This document shows positions 50,886 to 59,592 of a stretch of DNA of 64,000 nucleotides, one piece after another. Every line of letters begins with the position of its first letter. Position 1 is the first letter of the stretch. The stretch lies in NCBI RefSeq assembly GCF_044761985.1, contig NZ_JBIWDK010000003.1, positions 494,789-558,788 on the forward strand, written 5' to 3'. The DNA comes from Peribacillus sp044761985. GTDB lineage: Bacteria; Bacillota; Bacilli; Bacillales; DSM-1321. Below the pieces are notes generated by a model. It made no database searches and was not told the DNA's origin. It saw only the letters and a program-made list of their open reading frames with translations. Position numbers and translations under genes: made by a program.

Positions 50886-51758
50886 ATGAAAGAGAAAAAC
50901 ACAGTAATCGGATTTATTGGTACAGGGGTTATGGGAAAGAGTATGGCGGGAAACTTGCTTAAAGCAGGTTACAAGGTACATGTTTATACCAGGTCCAAGG
51001 AAAAGGCAGAAGAGTTGATTGGTAAGGGGGCAAAGTGGGCAGCAACACCTAGGGAGATTGCCCAACAAACGAATGTGATCATTTCCATGGTCGGGTATCC
51101 GAGTGATGTCGAGGAAATTTATCTGGGGGAACAGGGACTTATTGAATGTGCAAAAGAAGGGACACTTTTAATAGATATGACAACCTCCACACCCTCCTTG
51201 GCCATGAAGATAGCGGGAGAAGCACGGAAAAAGGGGCTGGAAGCTCTTGATGCCCCAGTTTCCGGAGGAGATGTGGGTGCCCGTGATGGCAATCTAACCA
51301 TCATGGTGGGCGGAGATCCTGCTGCATTTGAAACAGTACGCCCAATTCTTGAGTGCATGGGAAGCAATATTGTTCATCAAGGCCCTGAGGGTTCAGGTCA
51401 GCATACGAAAATGTGCAACCAAATAGCGATTGCCTCCAACATGATCGGGGTTACGGAAGCCATCTCATACGCTACAAGGGCAGGGCTTGATCCGGAAAAA
51501 GTCCTCCAAAGCATTTCCTCGGGCTCTGCCGGCAGTTGGTCCCTATCCAATCTTGTCCCACGAATGGTCAAAGGTGATTTTGAACCAGGGTTTTATATCA
51601 AGCATTTTATTAAAGATATGAAAATTGCACTTGATGAAGTGGAGAAAATGGGGTGGGATGCGCCTGGATTAACTTTGAGCAAATCTCTGTATGATGGGCT
51701 TGCAGAGGCTGGTGAGGAGAACAGCGGCACCCAGGCTTTATATAAACACTATAATTAA
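50886..51758 (+). CDS. ykwC: beta-hydroxyacid dehydrogenase (YkwC-like)
   Basis: A 290-residue NAD(P)-dependent enzyme of the 3-hydroxyisobutyrate/6-phosphogluconate dehydrogenase family. N-terminal GFIGTGVMGKSMAGNL is the cofactor fold; DAPVSGGDVGARDG is the substrate-binding motif; the catalytic Lys is in GSGQHTKMCNQ. It interconverts a beta-hydroxy acid and its semialdehyde; the substrate is not known. GAAGGGAG precedes the ATG at 50886 by about eight bases, better than the ATG at 50880. Placement between ptsI and patA matches ykwC in B. subtilis. Confidence 0.88.
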   Translation: MKEKNTVIGFIGTGVMGKSMAGNLLKAGYKVHVYTRSKEKAEELIGKGAKWAATPREIAQQTNVIISMVGYPSDVEEIYLGEQGLIECAKEGTLLIDMTTSTPSLAMKIAGEARKKGLEALDAPVSGGDVGARDGNLTIMVGGDPAAFETVRPILECMGSNIVHQGPEGSGQHTKMCNQIAIASNMIGVTEAISYATRAGLDPEKVLQSISSGSAGSWSLSNLVPRMVKGDFEPGFYIKHFIKDMKIALDEVEKMGWDAPGLTLSKSLYDGLAEAGEENSGTQALYKHYN

Positions 51759-51824
51759 AAGTGCTATCCGCTCCTTTTTTGAATAAGCTGTAAGCGACAG
51801 CCTTTACAAAAAGGAGAGATACGT

Positions 51825-52190
51825 ATGGGTGACTTTGACGATATCCACATGAAGTTCCAGGAACTTGAAGATGGCATATATATTGTCCGAATCGAGGGGT
51901 ATAAACGGGAAAAAACGATTCACCAAACAAAGCCCATTCGTTGGGAATTGAAATTGATGAATGAGAGCCCCTTGATCTTACCGGTGAAATTCAGTCATAT
52001 CGAGACCGATGCTGGTTTTCAAATATTAATGAGGGAGTTAAAAAACCTAGGGCATTCGAAACCGCGAAACGCCAGGGAATTTGAAGAGGTGATGACGGAT
52101 CTATTGGGTTCAATAGTCGAGGTCAGCCTTACGACAACCAATAAGGAAGAAGGCTATCGCGAAGTGCGATTCTTACGAAGGTTGTATTAA
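51825..52190 (+). CDS. hypothetical protein, 121 residues
   Basis: A 121-residue soluble alpha/beta protein. AAAGGAGAGATACGT before the ATG is a strong ribosome site. Beta-rich N-terminal half (GIYIVRIEGYKREKTIHQTKP, WELKLMNESPLILPVKF) followed by a helical segment (DAGFQILMRELKNLGH) and a C-terminal strand (REVRFLRRLY). It recalls an OB-fold or DUF669-like single-strand-binding fold in outline, but I do not recognise a family. No operon partner; a clear terminator follows. Confidence 0.65.
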   Translation: MGDFDDIHMKFQELEDGIYIVRIEGYKREKTIHQTKPIRWELKLMNESPLILPVKFSHIETDAGFQILMRELKNLGHSKPRNAREFEEVMTDLLGSIVEVSLTTTNKEEGYREVRFLRRLY

Positions 52191-52217
52191 TATTGCCATA
52201 CTCTCTTTTTTACAAAG

Positions 52218-52259
52218 AAAATGGCCTCAACGGTTCCTACTGTTGATGGCCATTTTTTT
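52218..52259. terminator. terminator between hypothetical gene and patA
   Basis: AAATGGCC...TCAAC / GTTGA..GGCCATTT stem with an inner loop, then T7 on the plus side. It sits between two convergent genes. Confidence 0.8.
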
Positions 52260-52278
52260 GTGCATACTATATTCACAG

Positions 52279-53421
52279 TTATTTTAAAAAGGCTGCGATA
52301 CGATCCAATCCTTCTTTAAGTGTTTCCATGGAATAGGCATAGGAAATCCGGAAGTATCCTTCCCCCAGTGGCGAGAAGGCATCTCCAGGAACGACAGCTA
52401 CCTTTTCCTGTTTTACTAGTTCCAGGCAGAACTCCAAGGAGGATGGGTAGCCTTCAGGCAGTTTTACGAAAAAGTAAAAGGCACCATCCGGTTTGACCAC
52501 ATCCAGATCCATTGCTTGTAATCGGTTGTACACGTAGTCCCTCCTACTAGCATATTCCGTTTTCATGGACATGCTATCGTCTTTTCCAACTGTTAACGCA
52601 GCTAAGGCAGCACGTTGCGAGATGGAGGAGGCACAAGTTACGTTATACTGATGGACCTTTAACAAATGTTTAGAAATCGACTCGGGAGCAAATAACAGAC
52701 CAATCCTCCAACCAGTCATTGAATGGGATTTTGATAAACCATTTAACACAATGGTTTGTTCCCTTAAAAAAGTGGCGATTGAAACATGATCCTGGTCAAA
52801 AACCAACTCGCTATATATTTCATCGGCTAAAATGAAAATATCCTTGCCACGCACGAGCTCTGCGATGTCCTGTAGCTCTTCTGCCGTTAGTGTGACCCCG
52901 GTTGGATTTGAAGGGTAAGGCAAAACGATGCAACGGGTTTTTTCGGTTATGTATGCTTTTAGGATATCAGCGGTCAAACGAAAACCGTTCTTAGTCGTGT
53001 CAGCGTAAACAGGCTCGGCCCCGCTCATTTTAATGATCGGCTCGTAGCCTGGATAGACAGGGCCTGGGAGGATCACTTCATTTCCAGGGGTGAGGATGGT
53101 CCGAAATGTAATGTCGATTCCTTCGCTTGCTCCCGAAGTGACGATGACTTCATTGACTGGATTGTATGAAAGCTGGTATTTATCTTTTACATAAGCGCTC
53201 GCGGCTTCCCTTAATTCCAAATATCCGGCATTATGGGTGTAAACCGTATAATCATCATCAATCGCCTGTTTTGCGGCTTCCTTAATATGTCGCGGTGTAG
53301 GGAAGTCGGGCTGACCTATCGTTAAAGAAATGGTCCCTTTAATATCGGCTACTAGATTATAGAATTTTCGGATTCCAGATATTTGAACCTCTTTTACAAG
53401 CGGGTTTACTAAATGTTCCAT
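52279..53421 (-). CDS. patA: aminotransferase A (N-acetyl-LL-DAP aminotransferase type)
   Basis: A 380-residue fold-type I PLP aminotransferase. Internal Lys in SKSHSMTGWRIG forms the Schiff base; YPSNPTGVTL and DEIYSELVF are family hallmarks; TSGASEGIDITFRTILTPGNEV is the cofactor-phosphate region. In B. subtilis, PatA acts in the acetylated branch of lysine/diaminopimelate synthesis. The start at 53421 follows AAGGAGGAT; the open frame continues 20 codons upstream without a site. Position just before the cheV region matches patA. Related Bacillus proteins can be general aromatic or aspartate aminotransferases. Confidence 0.88.
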   Translation of the reverse strand: MEHLVNPLVKEVQISGIRKFYNLVADIKGTISLTIGQPDFPTPRHIKEAAKQAIDDDYTVYTHNAGYLELREAASAYVKDKYQLSYNPVNEVIVTSGASEGIDITFRTILTPGNEVILPGPVYPGYEPIIKMSGAEPVYADTTKNGFRLTADILKAYITEKTRCIVLPYPSNPTGVTLTAEELQDIAELVRGKDIFILADEIYSELVFDQDHVSIATFLREQTIVLNGLSKSHSMTGWRIGLLFAPESISKHLLKVHQYNVTCASSISQRAALAALTVGKDDSMSMKTEYASRRDYVYNRLQAMDLDVVKPDGAFYFFVKLPEGYPSSLEFCLELVKQEKVAVVPGDAFSPLGEGYFRISYAYSMETLKEGLDRIAAFLK

Positions 53422-53587
53422 TTGAATATCCTCCTTGTTCTTATCAGTTTGTGAATGGTTATATGAATGTATCAAATCCATTCTATTTTATCATTTTGTA
53501 AGGGGAGAGGAAAAAATACTTTTTGTGATTAATGTATTGAAGGTATAATGAAGTTCAAGATCAAGAAAATTTTGAGGATTGATATAA

Positions 53588-54562
53588 ATGATTAGAACCT
53601 GTGCCATAACAAAAGAAAAAGAGGTCATTTTTGATTTAGAGCTAAAAAAATTAGGTGATGATTATATTGAATGGTATTGGGTGGATTTTTCAAAACCTAC
53701 TGTAGAGGAAATAAAGGTGCTATCGAGCCATTTCCACTTTCACCATTTAGCCATCGAAGATTGCCTTGATGACTATAACCAGCGGCCAAAAATGGATTTT
53801 TATGAAGGCTATCAATTCCTCGTGATACATGCCATAAGGCAGAAAATCTTCAAGGCTGTCGAATTGGGTCTTTTTATCGGGGAAAAATGGTTAGTCACAT
53901 TTCATAAGGAAGAACTCCAGGAACTAGAAGAGGTTTGGAGGGAAATCCCTGAGTTGGAAACCTTAAAGCAAGGGCCGTTCTTCTTGATGCATAGACTGAT
54001 TGACCGGGTCGTCGATGAATTCTTTCCTCCTGTTTATAAAATGGAAAGCGAGCTTAACAGTATCGAGGATAACACGGAGAATGAAACGATATCGGAATTG
54101 ATGAATCAGCTATTCGATTTGAGAACGGATTTGTCGAAGCTTCGTCGTACAATCCTGCCCATGCGTGACTTATTGTATCGGATGATTACTTCTGATAGGT
54201 TGAACTATTTAAAGGATCAGCATCTATATTTTCATGATGTATATGATCATCTTATTAAACTAACGGAGATGCTTGAATCCTATCGGGATTTTTCTTCAGA
54301 TATTCGCGATAGTTATCTATCGGTCAATTCGAATAATATGAATTCTACGATGATGACTTTGACTGTCATTACGACCATTTTCATGCCACTCACTTTCATA
54401 GTGGGCGTGTATGGTATGAACTTTAAGTATATGCCTGAATTGAATTGGCACTATGGCTATTATGTAATCCTTGGGATGATGGGTGGCATTGCTTTTATGA
54501 TGTTTTTATATTTCGTCAAAAAAGGCTGGTTGGAAATAGGTAAAAAGTCTCGTAATAGGTAA
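53588..54562 (+). CDS. CorA-family Mg2+ transporter
   Basis: A 324-residue CorA-type channel. Large cytoplasmic N-terminal domain (about 1-260) and two C-terminal transmembrane helices, with the selectivity signature YGMNF in VGVYGMNFKYMPEL after the first one. The long helix contains LRRTILPMRDLLYRM. It lets Mg2+ (or Ni2+/Co2+) enter down the membrane potential. Members of this subgroup (YfjQ-like) are common in Bacillus. The gene sits between patA and an RDD protein, an insertion relative to B. subtilis. TTGAGGATTG gives a modest ribosome site. Confidence 0.93.
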   Translation: MIRTCAITKEKEVIFDLELKKLGDDYIEWYWVDFSKPTVEEIKVLSSHFHFHHLAIEDCLDDYNQRPKMDFYEGYQFLVIHAIRQKIFKAVELGLFIGEKWLVTFHKEELQELEEVWREIPELETLKQGPFFLMHRLIDRVVDEFFPPVYKMESELNSIEDNTENETISELMNQLFDLRTDLSKLRRTILPMRDLLYRMITSDRLNYLKDQHLYFHDVYDHLIKLTEMLESYRDFSSDIRDSYLSVNSNNMNSTMMTLTVITTIFMPLTFIVGVYGMNFKYMPELNWHYGYYVILGMMGGIAFMMFLYFVKKGWLEIGKKSRNR

Positions 54563-54668
54563 AATCGATTAAGCGATCTGCCATATTGATGGAACAATGA
54601 TAAAAGTCTTTGTTATAATGGATAGGTTATCATTAATTTCCAAAAATGTGAAAGGGAGGTAGTTTATT

Positions 54669-55175
54669 ATGGAAAGATTAGTAGAGGTTTATCCAGATGA
54701 AGGAAGAGAGTATGCAGGTTTTTGGATACGATTTGGTGCCAATATCATTGATGGAATCATAATCGGTATCCCCACAGGAATCCTGATGACCATCGTGAAT
54801 CTAATTTGGCTCGGCAGCATGTCAAGCGTTCAGGAAGACATGCTTGATCCCAATTATGAGCCGGGAGGCGGAGAAATCTTGGCCTTCATGGGCGGGACTT
54901 TCATCACCTTATTTTTAGCTATACTTATTAGCTTTCTATATTATACTCTATTACACTCTTCGAAATGGCAGGGGACTGTCGGGAAAAAACTGCTTAATAT
55001 TAAAGTGGTGGATTTAAATGGAAATCGTATCGGTTTCGGCAAGGCTGCGGGCCGCTATTTCGCTACGATTATTTCAGGAGTCATCCTTTATATCGGCTAT
55101 ATCATGGCCGGGTTCACGGAAAAGAAACAAGCGCTCCACGATATGATAGTCGGAACGCTTGTCGTAAAAAAGTAA
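54669..55175 (+). CDS. RDD-family membrane protein
   Basis: A 168-residue protein of the RDD family: YAGFWIRFGANIIDGIIIG carries the Arg and Asp of the first helix, and three to four transmembrane segments follow (about 18-46, 68-94 and 125-148). QGTVGKKLLNIKVVDLNG is the conserved central stretch. Function of the family is uncertain; some members are thought to be Na+/H+ antiporters or membrane chaperones. GGGAGGTAG precedes the ATG. An extended -10 (TGTTATAAT at about 54612) drives it. Terminator follows. Confidence 0.85.
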   Translation: MERLVEVYPDEGREYAGFWIRFGANIIDGIIIGIPTGILMTIVNLIWLGSMSSVQEDMLDPNYEPGGGEILAFMGGTFITLFLAILISFLYYTLLHSSKWQGTVGKKLLNIKVVDLNGNRIGFGKAAGRYFATIISGVILYIGYIMAGFTEKKQALHDMIVGTLVVKK

Positions 55176-55191
55176 ATGAATCAAAGTAGGG

Positions 55192-55218
55192 AGGCTCAAA
55201 GGTGGGCCTTCTTTTTTT
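55192..55218 (+). terminator. terminator of RDD gene
   Basis: AGGCTC / GGGCCT stem (one G-T) with a six-base loop, followed by TCTTTTTTT. Confidence 0.65.
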
Positions 55219-55421
55219 CGTGTGCCTCGGTAATTCATTTTCACAATATTATTTTTTGCCCAGGATTCTAAACAATCGGCGTAAATAACCGAATTATTAG
55301 GTAGAAGTCATTTATCTATAAGGTATAGGTCTTTTTTGCTAAAATGTATTATTTTTCAATCTAGAAAAGTAGTATATTGAATAAATAAATGATAGATGTA
55401 AGGGAAGGGCGAGATAAATAA

Positions 55422-56327
55422 ATGGAAGCCAATAAAGGAATATTACTTGAAAGCGGTACGAATGAACTTGAAATCGTCGAATTCGGGATTGGAAAGAATA
55501 AATTCGGCATAAATGTAATTAAAGTGAAGGAAATCATAAATCCTGTACATATTACCCTTGTGCCTCACTCCCATCCGAATGTGGAGGGGATCATTGAGCT
55601 TCGTGGTGAAGTGCTTCCTGTCGTTAATGTAGCTGATGCCTTAGGGTTTCCTGCATCGGAAAATCCAGAACAGGATAAATTCATAGTCGCTGAATTCAAT
55701 CAGCAAAAAGTCGTCTTCCATGTCCATACGGTGACACAGATCCATCGTATCTCATGGACACAAATCGAAAAGCCTTCGGATATGTATCAAGGCTTGGAAA
55801 GCCAGATTATCGGCGTTATCAAACTAAACAGTGAAATGATATTATTGCTGGATTTTGAGAAAATCGTCGTCGAAATCAATCCTGAGTCAGGAATCAATGT
55901 TCAGCAGGTTAGAAAACTTGGTCAACGTCAAAATTCCGAAAAGAGAATCTTGATTGCTGAGGACTCGCCATTACTGCGTAAGTTGCTGTTCGATACATTG
56001 ACTGAAGCCGGATTTAAGCAATTGGAGTTCTACGAAAATGGTCAGGATGCCATCAATTATTTGGAAGGGCTCGTAGAAGCCGGCAAAACGATTGTGGAGG
56101 AAATCCAACTGGTGATTACGGATATTGAGATGCCTCAAATGGACGGGCATCATCTTACTAGAAGAATTAAGGAGAATGGCAAACTCGCTGAATTGCCGGT
56201 CATTATATTTTCATCGTTGATTACAGATAGCCTACGCCATAAAGGGCAGGTAGTCGGTGCGGATGCACAGATCAGCAAACCGGAGATTGCGGAACTGATA
56301 AGATTGATCGATCAATTTGTTTTATAA
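55422..56327 (+). CDS. cheV: chemotaxis coupling protein CheV
   Basis: A 301-residue hybrid chemotaxis protein. Residues 10-165 form a CheW-like coupling domain (FGIGKNKFGINVIKVKEII, LRGEVLPVVNVADALG) that links receptors to CheA. Residues 172-300 form a response-regulator domain (RILIAEDSPLLRKLL, then the phospho-acceptor Asp234 in ITDIEMPQMDG, then IIFSSLI and a conserved Lys in QISKPEI). Phosphorylation adjusts adaptation. Single gene; the GCGAGATAAATAA leader gives only a weak ribosome site. The patA-cheV-ykyB order is that of B. subtilis, with corA and RDD inserted. Confidence 0.95.
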   Translation: MEANKGILLESGTNELEIVEFGIGKNKFGINVIKVKEIINPVHITLVPHSHPNVEGIIELRGEVLPVVNVADALGFPASENPEQDKFIVAEFNQQKVVFHVHTVTQIHRISWTQIEKPSDMYQGLESQIIGVIKLNSEMILLLDFEKIVVEINPESGINVQQVRKLGQRQNSEKRILIAEDSPLLRKLLFDTLTEAGFKQLEFYENGQDAINYLEGLVEAGKTIVEEIQLVITDIEMPQMDGHHLTRRIKENGKLAELPVIIFSSLITDSLRHKGQVVGADAQISKPEIAELIRLIDQFVL

Positions 56328-56336
56328 CCTATGAAA

Positions 56337-56374
56337 ATGGGACGAGGATATTAGATCCTCGTCCCGTTTTTTTC
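56337..56374. terminator. bidirectional terminator
   Basis: GGGACGAGGAT / ATCCTCGTCCC perfect stem with a five-base loop and a T7 tail; also A-rich on its left, so usable for ykyB. Confidence 0.9.
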
Positions 56375-56376
56375 TT

Positions 56377-56883
56377 TTAATACTTTGAACCTTTTCCTAA
56401 AAAAGAAGAGGGGAATGGATTATGAAAGGGCTGTTTAACTTGACTCCGTCCATATGACTTTTTTTCGGCCTTTACAGGGCTGGTTTGTTTTTCGCCAGCT
56501 TGTCCAACGTAAGTTTGTAAAATTTGCTTTGCTTTTGATAGTGACAAGGCAGCTTTAGGATTTCGTATGGACGCTGCGCGACTGCCGAGATGGGGGAGGG
56601 TTTTTAAGTCTTCCTTCGTAGGCGGTAGGTGAAAGACGTATGATCCACATTCAACAATGACATCGGATTGTTGCGCGGCAAAGCGAGGGTTGTCAGAAAA
56701 ATGGAGTCCCATCTTCTTCGCTTTTCCTTCTTGCATGAGCTTATTTAATGCGAGCTTCTTTAGATTGTACAGATTTTTAGGCTCCAATGCAGTCTTAGCA
56801 TGTTTATTTACTATAAACACGGCTTGGGCAAGGGAGTTTATCGAAAACTCATCCATTTCAGAATGTCCTTTCGTTTGATTCAT
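56377..56883 (-). CDS. ykyB: YkyB-like protein
   Basis: A 168-residue soluble basic protein with a conserved core: LAQAVFIVNKHAKTALEPKNLYNLKKLALNKLM, then GLHFSDNPRFAAQQSDVIVECGSYVFHLPPT and LPHLGSRAASIRNPKAALSLSKAKQIL. This is the uncharacterised YkyB family of Bacillaceae. Convergent to cheV and separated by a terminator. AAAGGAG precedes the ATG at 56883. Function unknown. The C-terminal 25 residues are poorly conserved and Ser/Pro/Lys-rich. Confidence 0.85.
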   Translation of the reverse strand: MNQTKGHSEMDEFSINSLAQAVFIVNKHAKTALEPKNLYNLKKLALNKLMQEGKAKKMGLHFSDNPRFAAQQSDVIVECGSYVFHLPPTKEDLKTLPHLGSRAASIRNPKAALSLSKAKQILQTYVGQAGEKQTSPVKAEKKSYGRSQVKQPFHNPFPSSFLGKGSKY

Positions 56884-57165
56884 AGTAGAAACTCCTTTTC
56901 ATCATAGGTTTAGAAGTAATGCTATTGAAATAGATTTCTTCAATCAAGTCTACCGTTTATTTATATTGGTGTGATATTAGGCTTGTAAGGTAGAGTCGGA
57001 TGGAAAATAGTTCAAAAATTTATAATTTAAAGTTATTCCCAACACTTTACCATCTATGCATTTCATATTATACCACTACAAAATATATAAGGAAGCAAAT
57101 TCTAATACTGTGACGCTTTAATTTGTGAAAAACTATAAGGTAAAGAACTTGTATCCATTAAGAAA
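56884..57165. other. intergenic region without recognised genes
   Basis: About 280 AT-rich bases between ykyB and the terminator of the Pro/Tyr-rich gene. I see no reading frame with a ribosome site and no RNA-type structure. Confidence 0.5.
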
Positions 57166-57189
57166 AGAAGGCGGTTCATTCCGCCTTCT
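57150..57189 (-). terminator. terminator of Pro/Tyr-rich gene
   Basis: AGAAGGCGG / CCGCCTTCT perfect stem with a six-base loop; TTTTCTTAAT follows on the minus strand. Confidence 0.8.
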
Positions 57190-57198
57190 GTGCAACCC

Positions 57199-57576
57199 TT
57201 ATTGGGTGTAGATATTAATATTTTCATTGACTGCGGCTTGTGCGCCGAATTGTTGTGGGTAGCCCTGAAAACCTTGGTACCCCGGATATCCCTGATTGCC
57301 TGGATAGGGAGGGGCAGGATAAGGAGGGTAAGCGGGCGGATAGGGAGGATACGGCGGATACGGCGGCGGGTACGGTGGACGGTTGTTGAATAATAACGGA
57401 CCTACTGCTAATCCAGCCACAAATGATAAAGGGAGCAATAAAGGAAAGAATGGAAAGAAGCGTTCATCGTTCCCATATTCAATTCCCATTTCATCCCCGT
57501 ATCCGTTACGATATACATTTTGCGGATGTGGATATTGTTGGTAGGGATAGAAAGGATAATAATATTGTGTTTGCAT
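57199..57576 (-). CDS. Pro/Tyr-rich protein, possible spore surface protein
   Basis: A 125-residue protein of strongly biased composition. N-terminal Tyr/Pro/Gln-rich MQTQYYYPFYPYQQYPHPQ, a hydrophobic FFPLLLPLSFVAGLAVGPLLF (about 44-65), then PPYPPYPPYPPAY-type repeats (about 67-92) and a Gly/Tyr/Gln tail. Tyr-rich repeat proteins of Bacillus are often spore coat or crust proteins or can be cross-linked at Tyr; here this is suggested only by composition. GGAGGCCAACC is the ribosome site. A CATACTATG -10-like element upstream would fit a sporulation sigma but is not convincing. Confidence 0.6.
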   Translation of the reverse strand: MQTQYYYPFYPYQQYPHPQNVYRNGYGDEMGIEYGNDERFFPFFPLLLPLSFVAGLAVGPLLFNNRPPYPPPYPPYPPYPPAYPPYPAPPYPGNQGYPGYQGFQGYPQQFGAQAAVNENINIYTQ

Positions 57577-57649
57577 GGTTGGCCTCCTTTTCTCTATGTC
57601 TTTACATAGTATGGTTTATTTTATGAAAAGAGCCTGTTCCAGCTGAATC

Positions 57650-57658
57650 TGTTATAAT
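57650..57658 (+). promoter_or_regulatory. extended -10 promoter for crcB pair
   Basis: TGTTATAAT is an extended -10 (TGnTATAAT) about 37 bases before the first crcB start; no good -35 is visible. Confidence 0.5.
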
Positions 57659-57694
57659 GAATCTATTCGTTTTTCAAATAGTTGAGGTGGTTTT

Positions 57695-58075
57695 ATGGAG
57701 CCGTTTAAGAAGGTTTTGGCCGTAGGTTTTGGAGGTGCGGGTGGAGCATTAGTACGCTATTCAATTAGTGCCTCGACATCCGTTTTTTTCTTTCCATTTG
57801 GGACGCTCCTTATAAATATAGTAGGGTGTTTTTTGCTTGGAACGATAAATGGGTATTTCGCCTCTAAAAAAAAGTCACTCGTTTTTTTAGCTCTTGGTAG
57901 TGGGTTTTGCGGAGGGTTTACCACGATGTCTACATTTTCTCAGGAAATGGTAACGCTTATGCGGCATTCCATGATTCAAGCAGCGATTTATCTAGGAGCT
58001 ACGCTTGTAATGGGACTGTTTGCTGGTTTTATAGGGCTGCGTCCTTTTACTGACAAAAGAGGTGAGACCTTGTGA
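57695..58075 (+). CDS. crcB: fluoride exporter CrcB (Fluc), subunit 1
   Basis: A 126-residue membrane protein with four helices and family motifs GGAGGALVRY, GTLLINIVGCFLLG and GFCGGFTTMSTFS (the Phe/Thr lining of the F- pore). Fluc proteins form dual-topology dimers; in Bacillaceae, two adjacent genes often encode oppositely oriented subunits of a heterodimer. TTGAGGTGG precedes the ATG. It overlaps the next crcB by four bases (GTGA). No fluoride riboswitch was recognised upstream. Confidence 0.92.
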   Translation: MEPFKKVLAVGFGGAGGALVRYSISASTSVFFFPFGTLLINIVGCFLLGTINGYFASKKKSLVFLALGSGFCGGFTTMSTFSQEMVTLMRHSMIQAAIYLGATLVMGLFAGFIGLRPFTDKRGETL

Positions 58076-58428
58076 TTCATGTTTTCTCCGTTTTGATTGG
58101 AGGGTTTTTCGGTGCAGCCTTCAGATATATGTTTCAGACTTTATTTAATAAGCTTCTGCCTTCGAAGCCCATACCATTTAGTATTTTGCTGATTAATCTA
58201 ATTGGGTGTTTCGGGTTAGGATGGATCTTTCCAAGAAAGGAAGAATGGGAACTTTCTATGCAGTTGATGCTTTCAATGGGATTTTTCGGTGCTTTTACGA
58301 CTTTCTCCACTTTCAGTATGGAAGCTCTTGACCTTATGAAAAAACACCGCTACATAGAATGTCTTATCTACATAACGGTATCGGTTATTGGTGGCATCTT
58401 GGCGTTCCTATATGGTTATATGCTTTAA
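58072..58428 (+). CDS. crcB: fluoride exporter CrcB (Fluc), subunit 2
   Basis: A 118-residue second Fluc subunit: GGFFGAAFRYM, FSILLINLIGCFGLG and GFFGAFTTFSTFS. It starts with GTG inside the first gene (GTGA overlap, GAGGTGAGA ribosome site), so the two subunits are made in equal amounts and most likely assemble as a heterodimeric channel exporting F-. No other fluoride-resistance gene is close. Confidence 0.92.
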   Translation: MIHVFSVLIGGFFGAAFRYMFQTLFNKLLPSKPIPFSILLINLIGCFGLGWIFPRKEEWELSMQLMLSMGFFGAFTTFSTFSMEALDLMKKHRYIECLIYITVSVIGGILAFLYGYML

Positions 58429-58571
58429 AGGTCTTATCCATTAACACTTTTGCAGGATGGTAAAATTATCGAGGTGTTTCCATTCACCATCTAATGCTAT
58501 AATTCACTACATAGGAATTTTCACGCACAGGCTTTGTTAATGAGTCTGGCGATTTTCCCCTGTATTTCTTG

Positions 58572-59441
58572 TTATTCTGCTCTTAGTTCATAAATGGTCA
58601 ATTCAGGGCGCGATAAAAAGCGATAAGGAAGTCGGGTTGTGCCAAGACCTCGGTTAACATGTAGAGTCAAGGAACCAAGATCAAAGGTCCCCTCCGTATA
58701 CTTTTCGGCATATGGGGGAGTGACAAGGGCACCAATCAAAGGAATTTGAACTTGCCCGCCGTGACTGTGCCCGCTAATCTGATAGTGGATATCATAAGTG
58801 CTAGATATATCTGCCAGGTCTGGAGCATGGGAGAGCATAATGGTGAACCCCCCTTTTGGTATACCTGAGAGAGCCTTTTCAAAGTCAGGTTTTCCGAGCA
58901 TCGCATCATCCACACCAGTTAGGAATATTTCTTCTGCTGAAAGTAATGAAACCCGGGCGGAATTATTTTGCAACATGGTGAAATTCGATTTTTCCATGAT
59001 ATCTCGATATATCTCGGAGCCATACCCACCGTGATCATGGTTACCGAAAATGCTGAACTTGCCCAAGGGCGCTTTAAGTTGATTCAACACAGGTGGGATT
59101 TCATTTTGAGCATTATATTTATTGGGCTCGTCCATCAAATCACCGGTAAATAAAACAATATCCGGATCCATTTGGTTTATCTTCTCGACTATCGCTTGCA
59201 AGTCACTAAGCTGAAATTGAAAGCCTAAGTGGGTATCGCTGAACTGTATCATCTTCATACCATCAAAACCTTTAGGAATAAGAGGGTGGCTGATAAAATT
59301 GTGCTTTATTTCTAACCACTTTGGCTCTAAGTTATGGGCGTAATATCCGCCCCCAACGCTTAAACCAGTTACAGTCGCCAGCGTACGCAGGCCATTTTTT
59401 ATAAATGTTCTTCGGGAAATACTTTTACTCAAATTAATCAA
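58572..59441 (-). CDS. ykuE: Tat-exported metallophosphoesterase (YkuE-like)
   Basis: A 289-residue protein with a twin-arginine signal SRRTFIKNGL followed by a hydrophobic stretch and an Ala-His after it. The calcineurin-like core has SDTHLG (DxH), TGDLMDEP (GDxxD), GNHDHGG (GNHD) and SGHSHGGQV (GHxH), giving the two-metal site of a phosphoesterase. It probably works outside the membrane or in the wall on phosphodiesters. In B. subtilis YkuE is a Tat substrate near cheV-ykyB. The gene runs leftward with no obvious terminator. Substrate unknown. Confidence 0.92.
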   Translation of the reverse strand: MINLSKSISRRTFIKNGLRTLATVTGLSVGGGYYAHNLEPKWLEIKHNFISHPLIPKGFDGMKMIQFSDTHLGFQFQLSDLQAIVEKINQMDPDIVLFTGDLMDEPNKYNAQNEIPPVLNQLKAPLGKFSIFGNHDHGGYGSEIYRDIMEKSNFTMLQNNSARVSLLSAEEIFLTGVDDAMLGKPDFEKALSGIPKGGFTIMLSHAPDLADISSTYDIHYQISGHSHGGQVQIPLIGALVTPPYAEKYTEGTFDLGSLTLHVNRGLGTTRLPYRFLSRPELTIYELRAE

Positions 59442-59592
59442 CCTATCTACATTAAGAATGTTACTTCCTCATATTAACAAACAATGTACATAATTAGAAG
59501 AAATCTCTTCTATAGGCAAAGGGAAACCTAGTTTATTGGAGTCGAATGGTTAATATCCAGTTTAAAACTGACATTTACACGGAGGTAGCATG

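Noticed and set aside
57190..57626. Plus-strand frames opposite the Pro/Tyr-rich gene
   Set aside because: Antisense of Pro/Tyr codons gives Arg/Gly-rich translations without ribosome sites.
57600..57694. Possible fluoride riboswitch before crcB
   Set aside because: The short leader has no recognisable crcB-motif core; only an extended -10 and ribosome site are seen.
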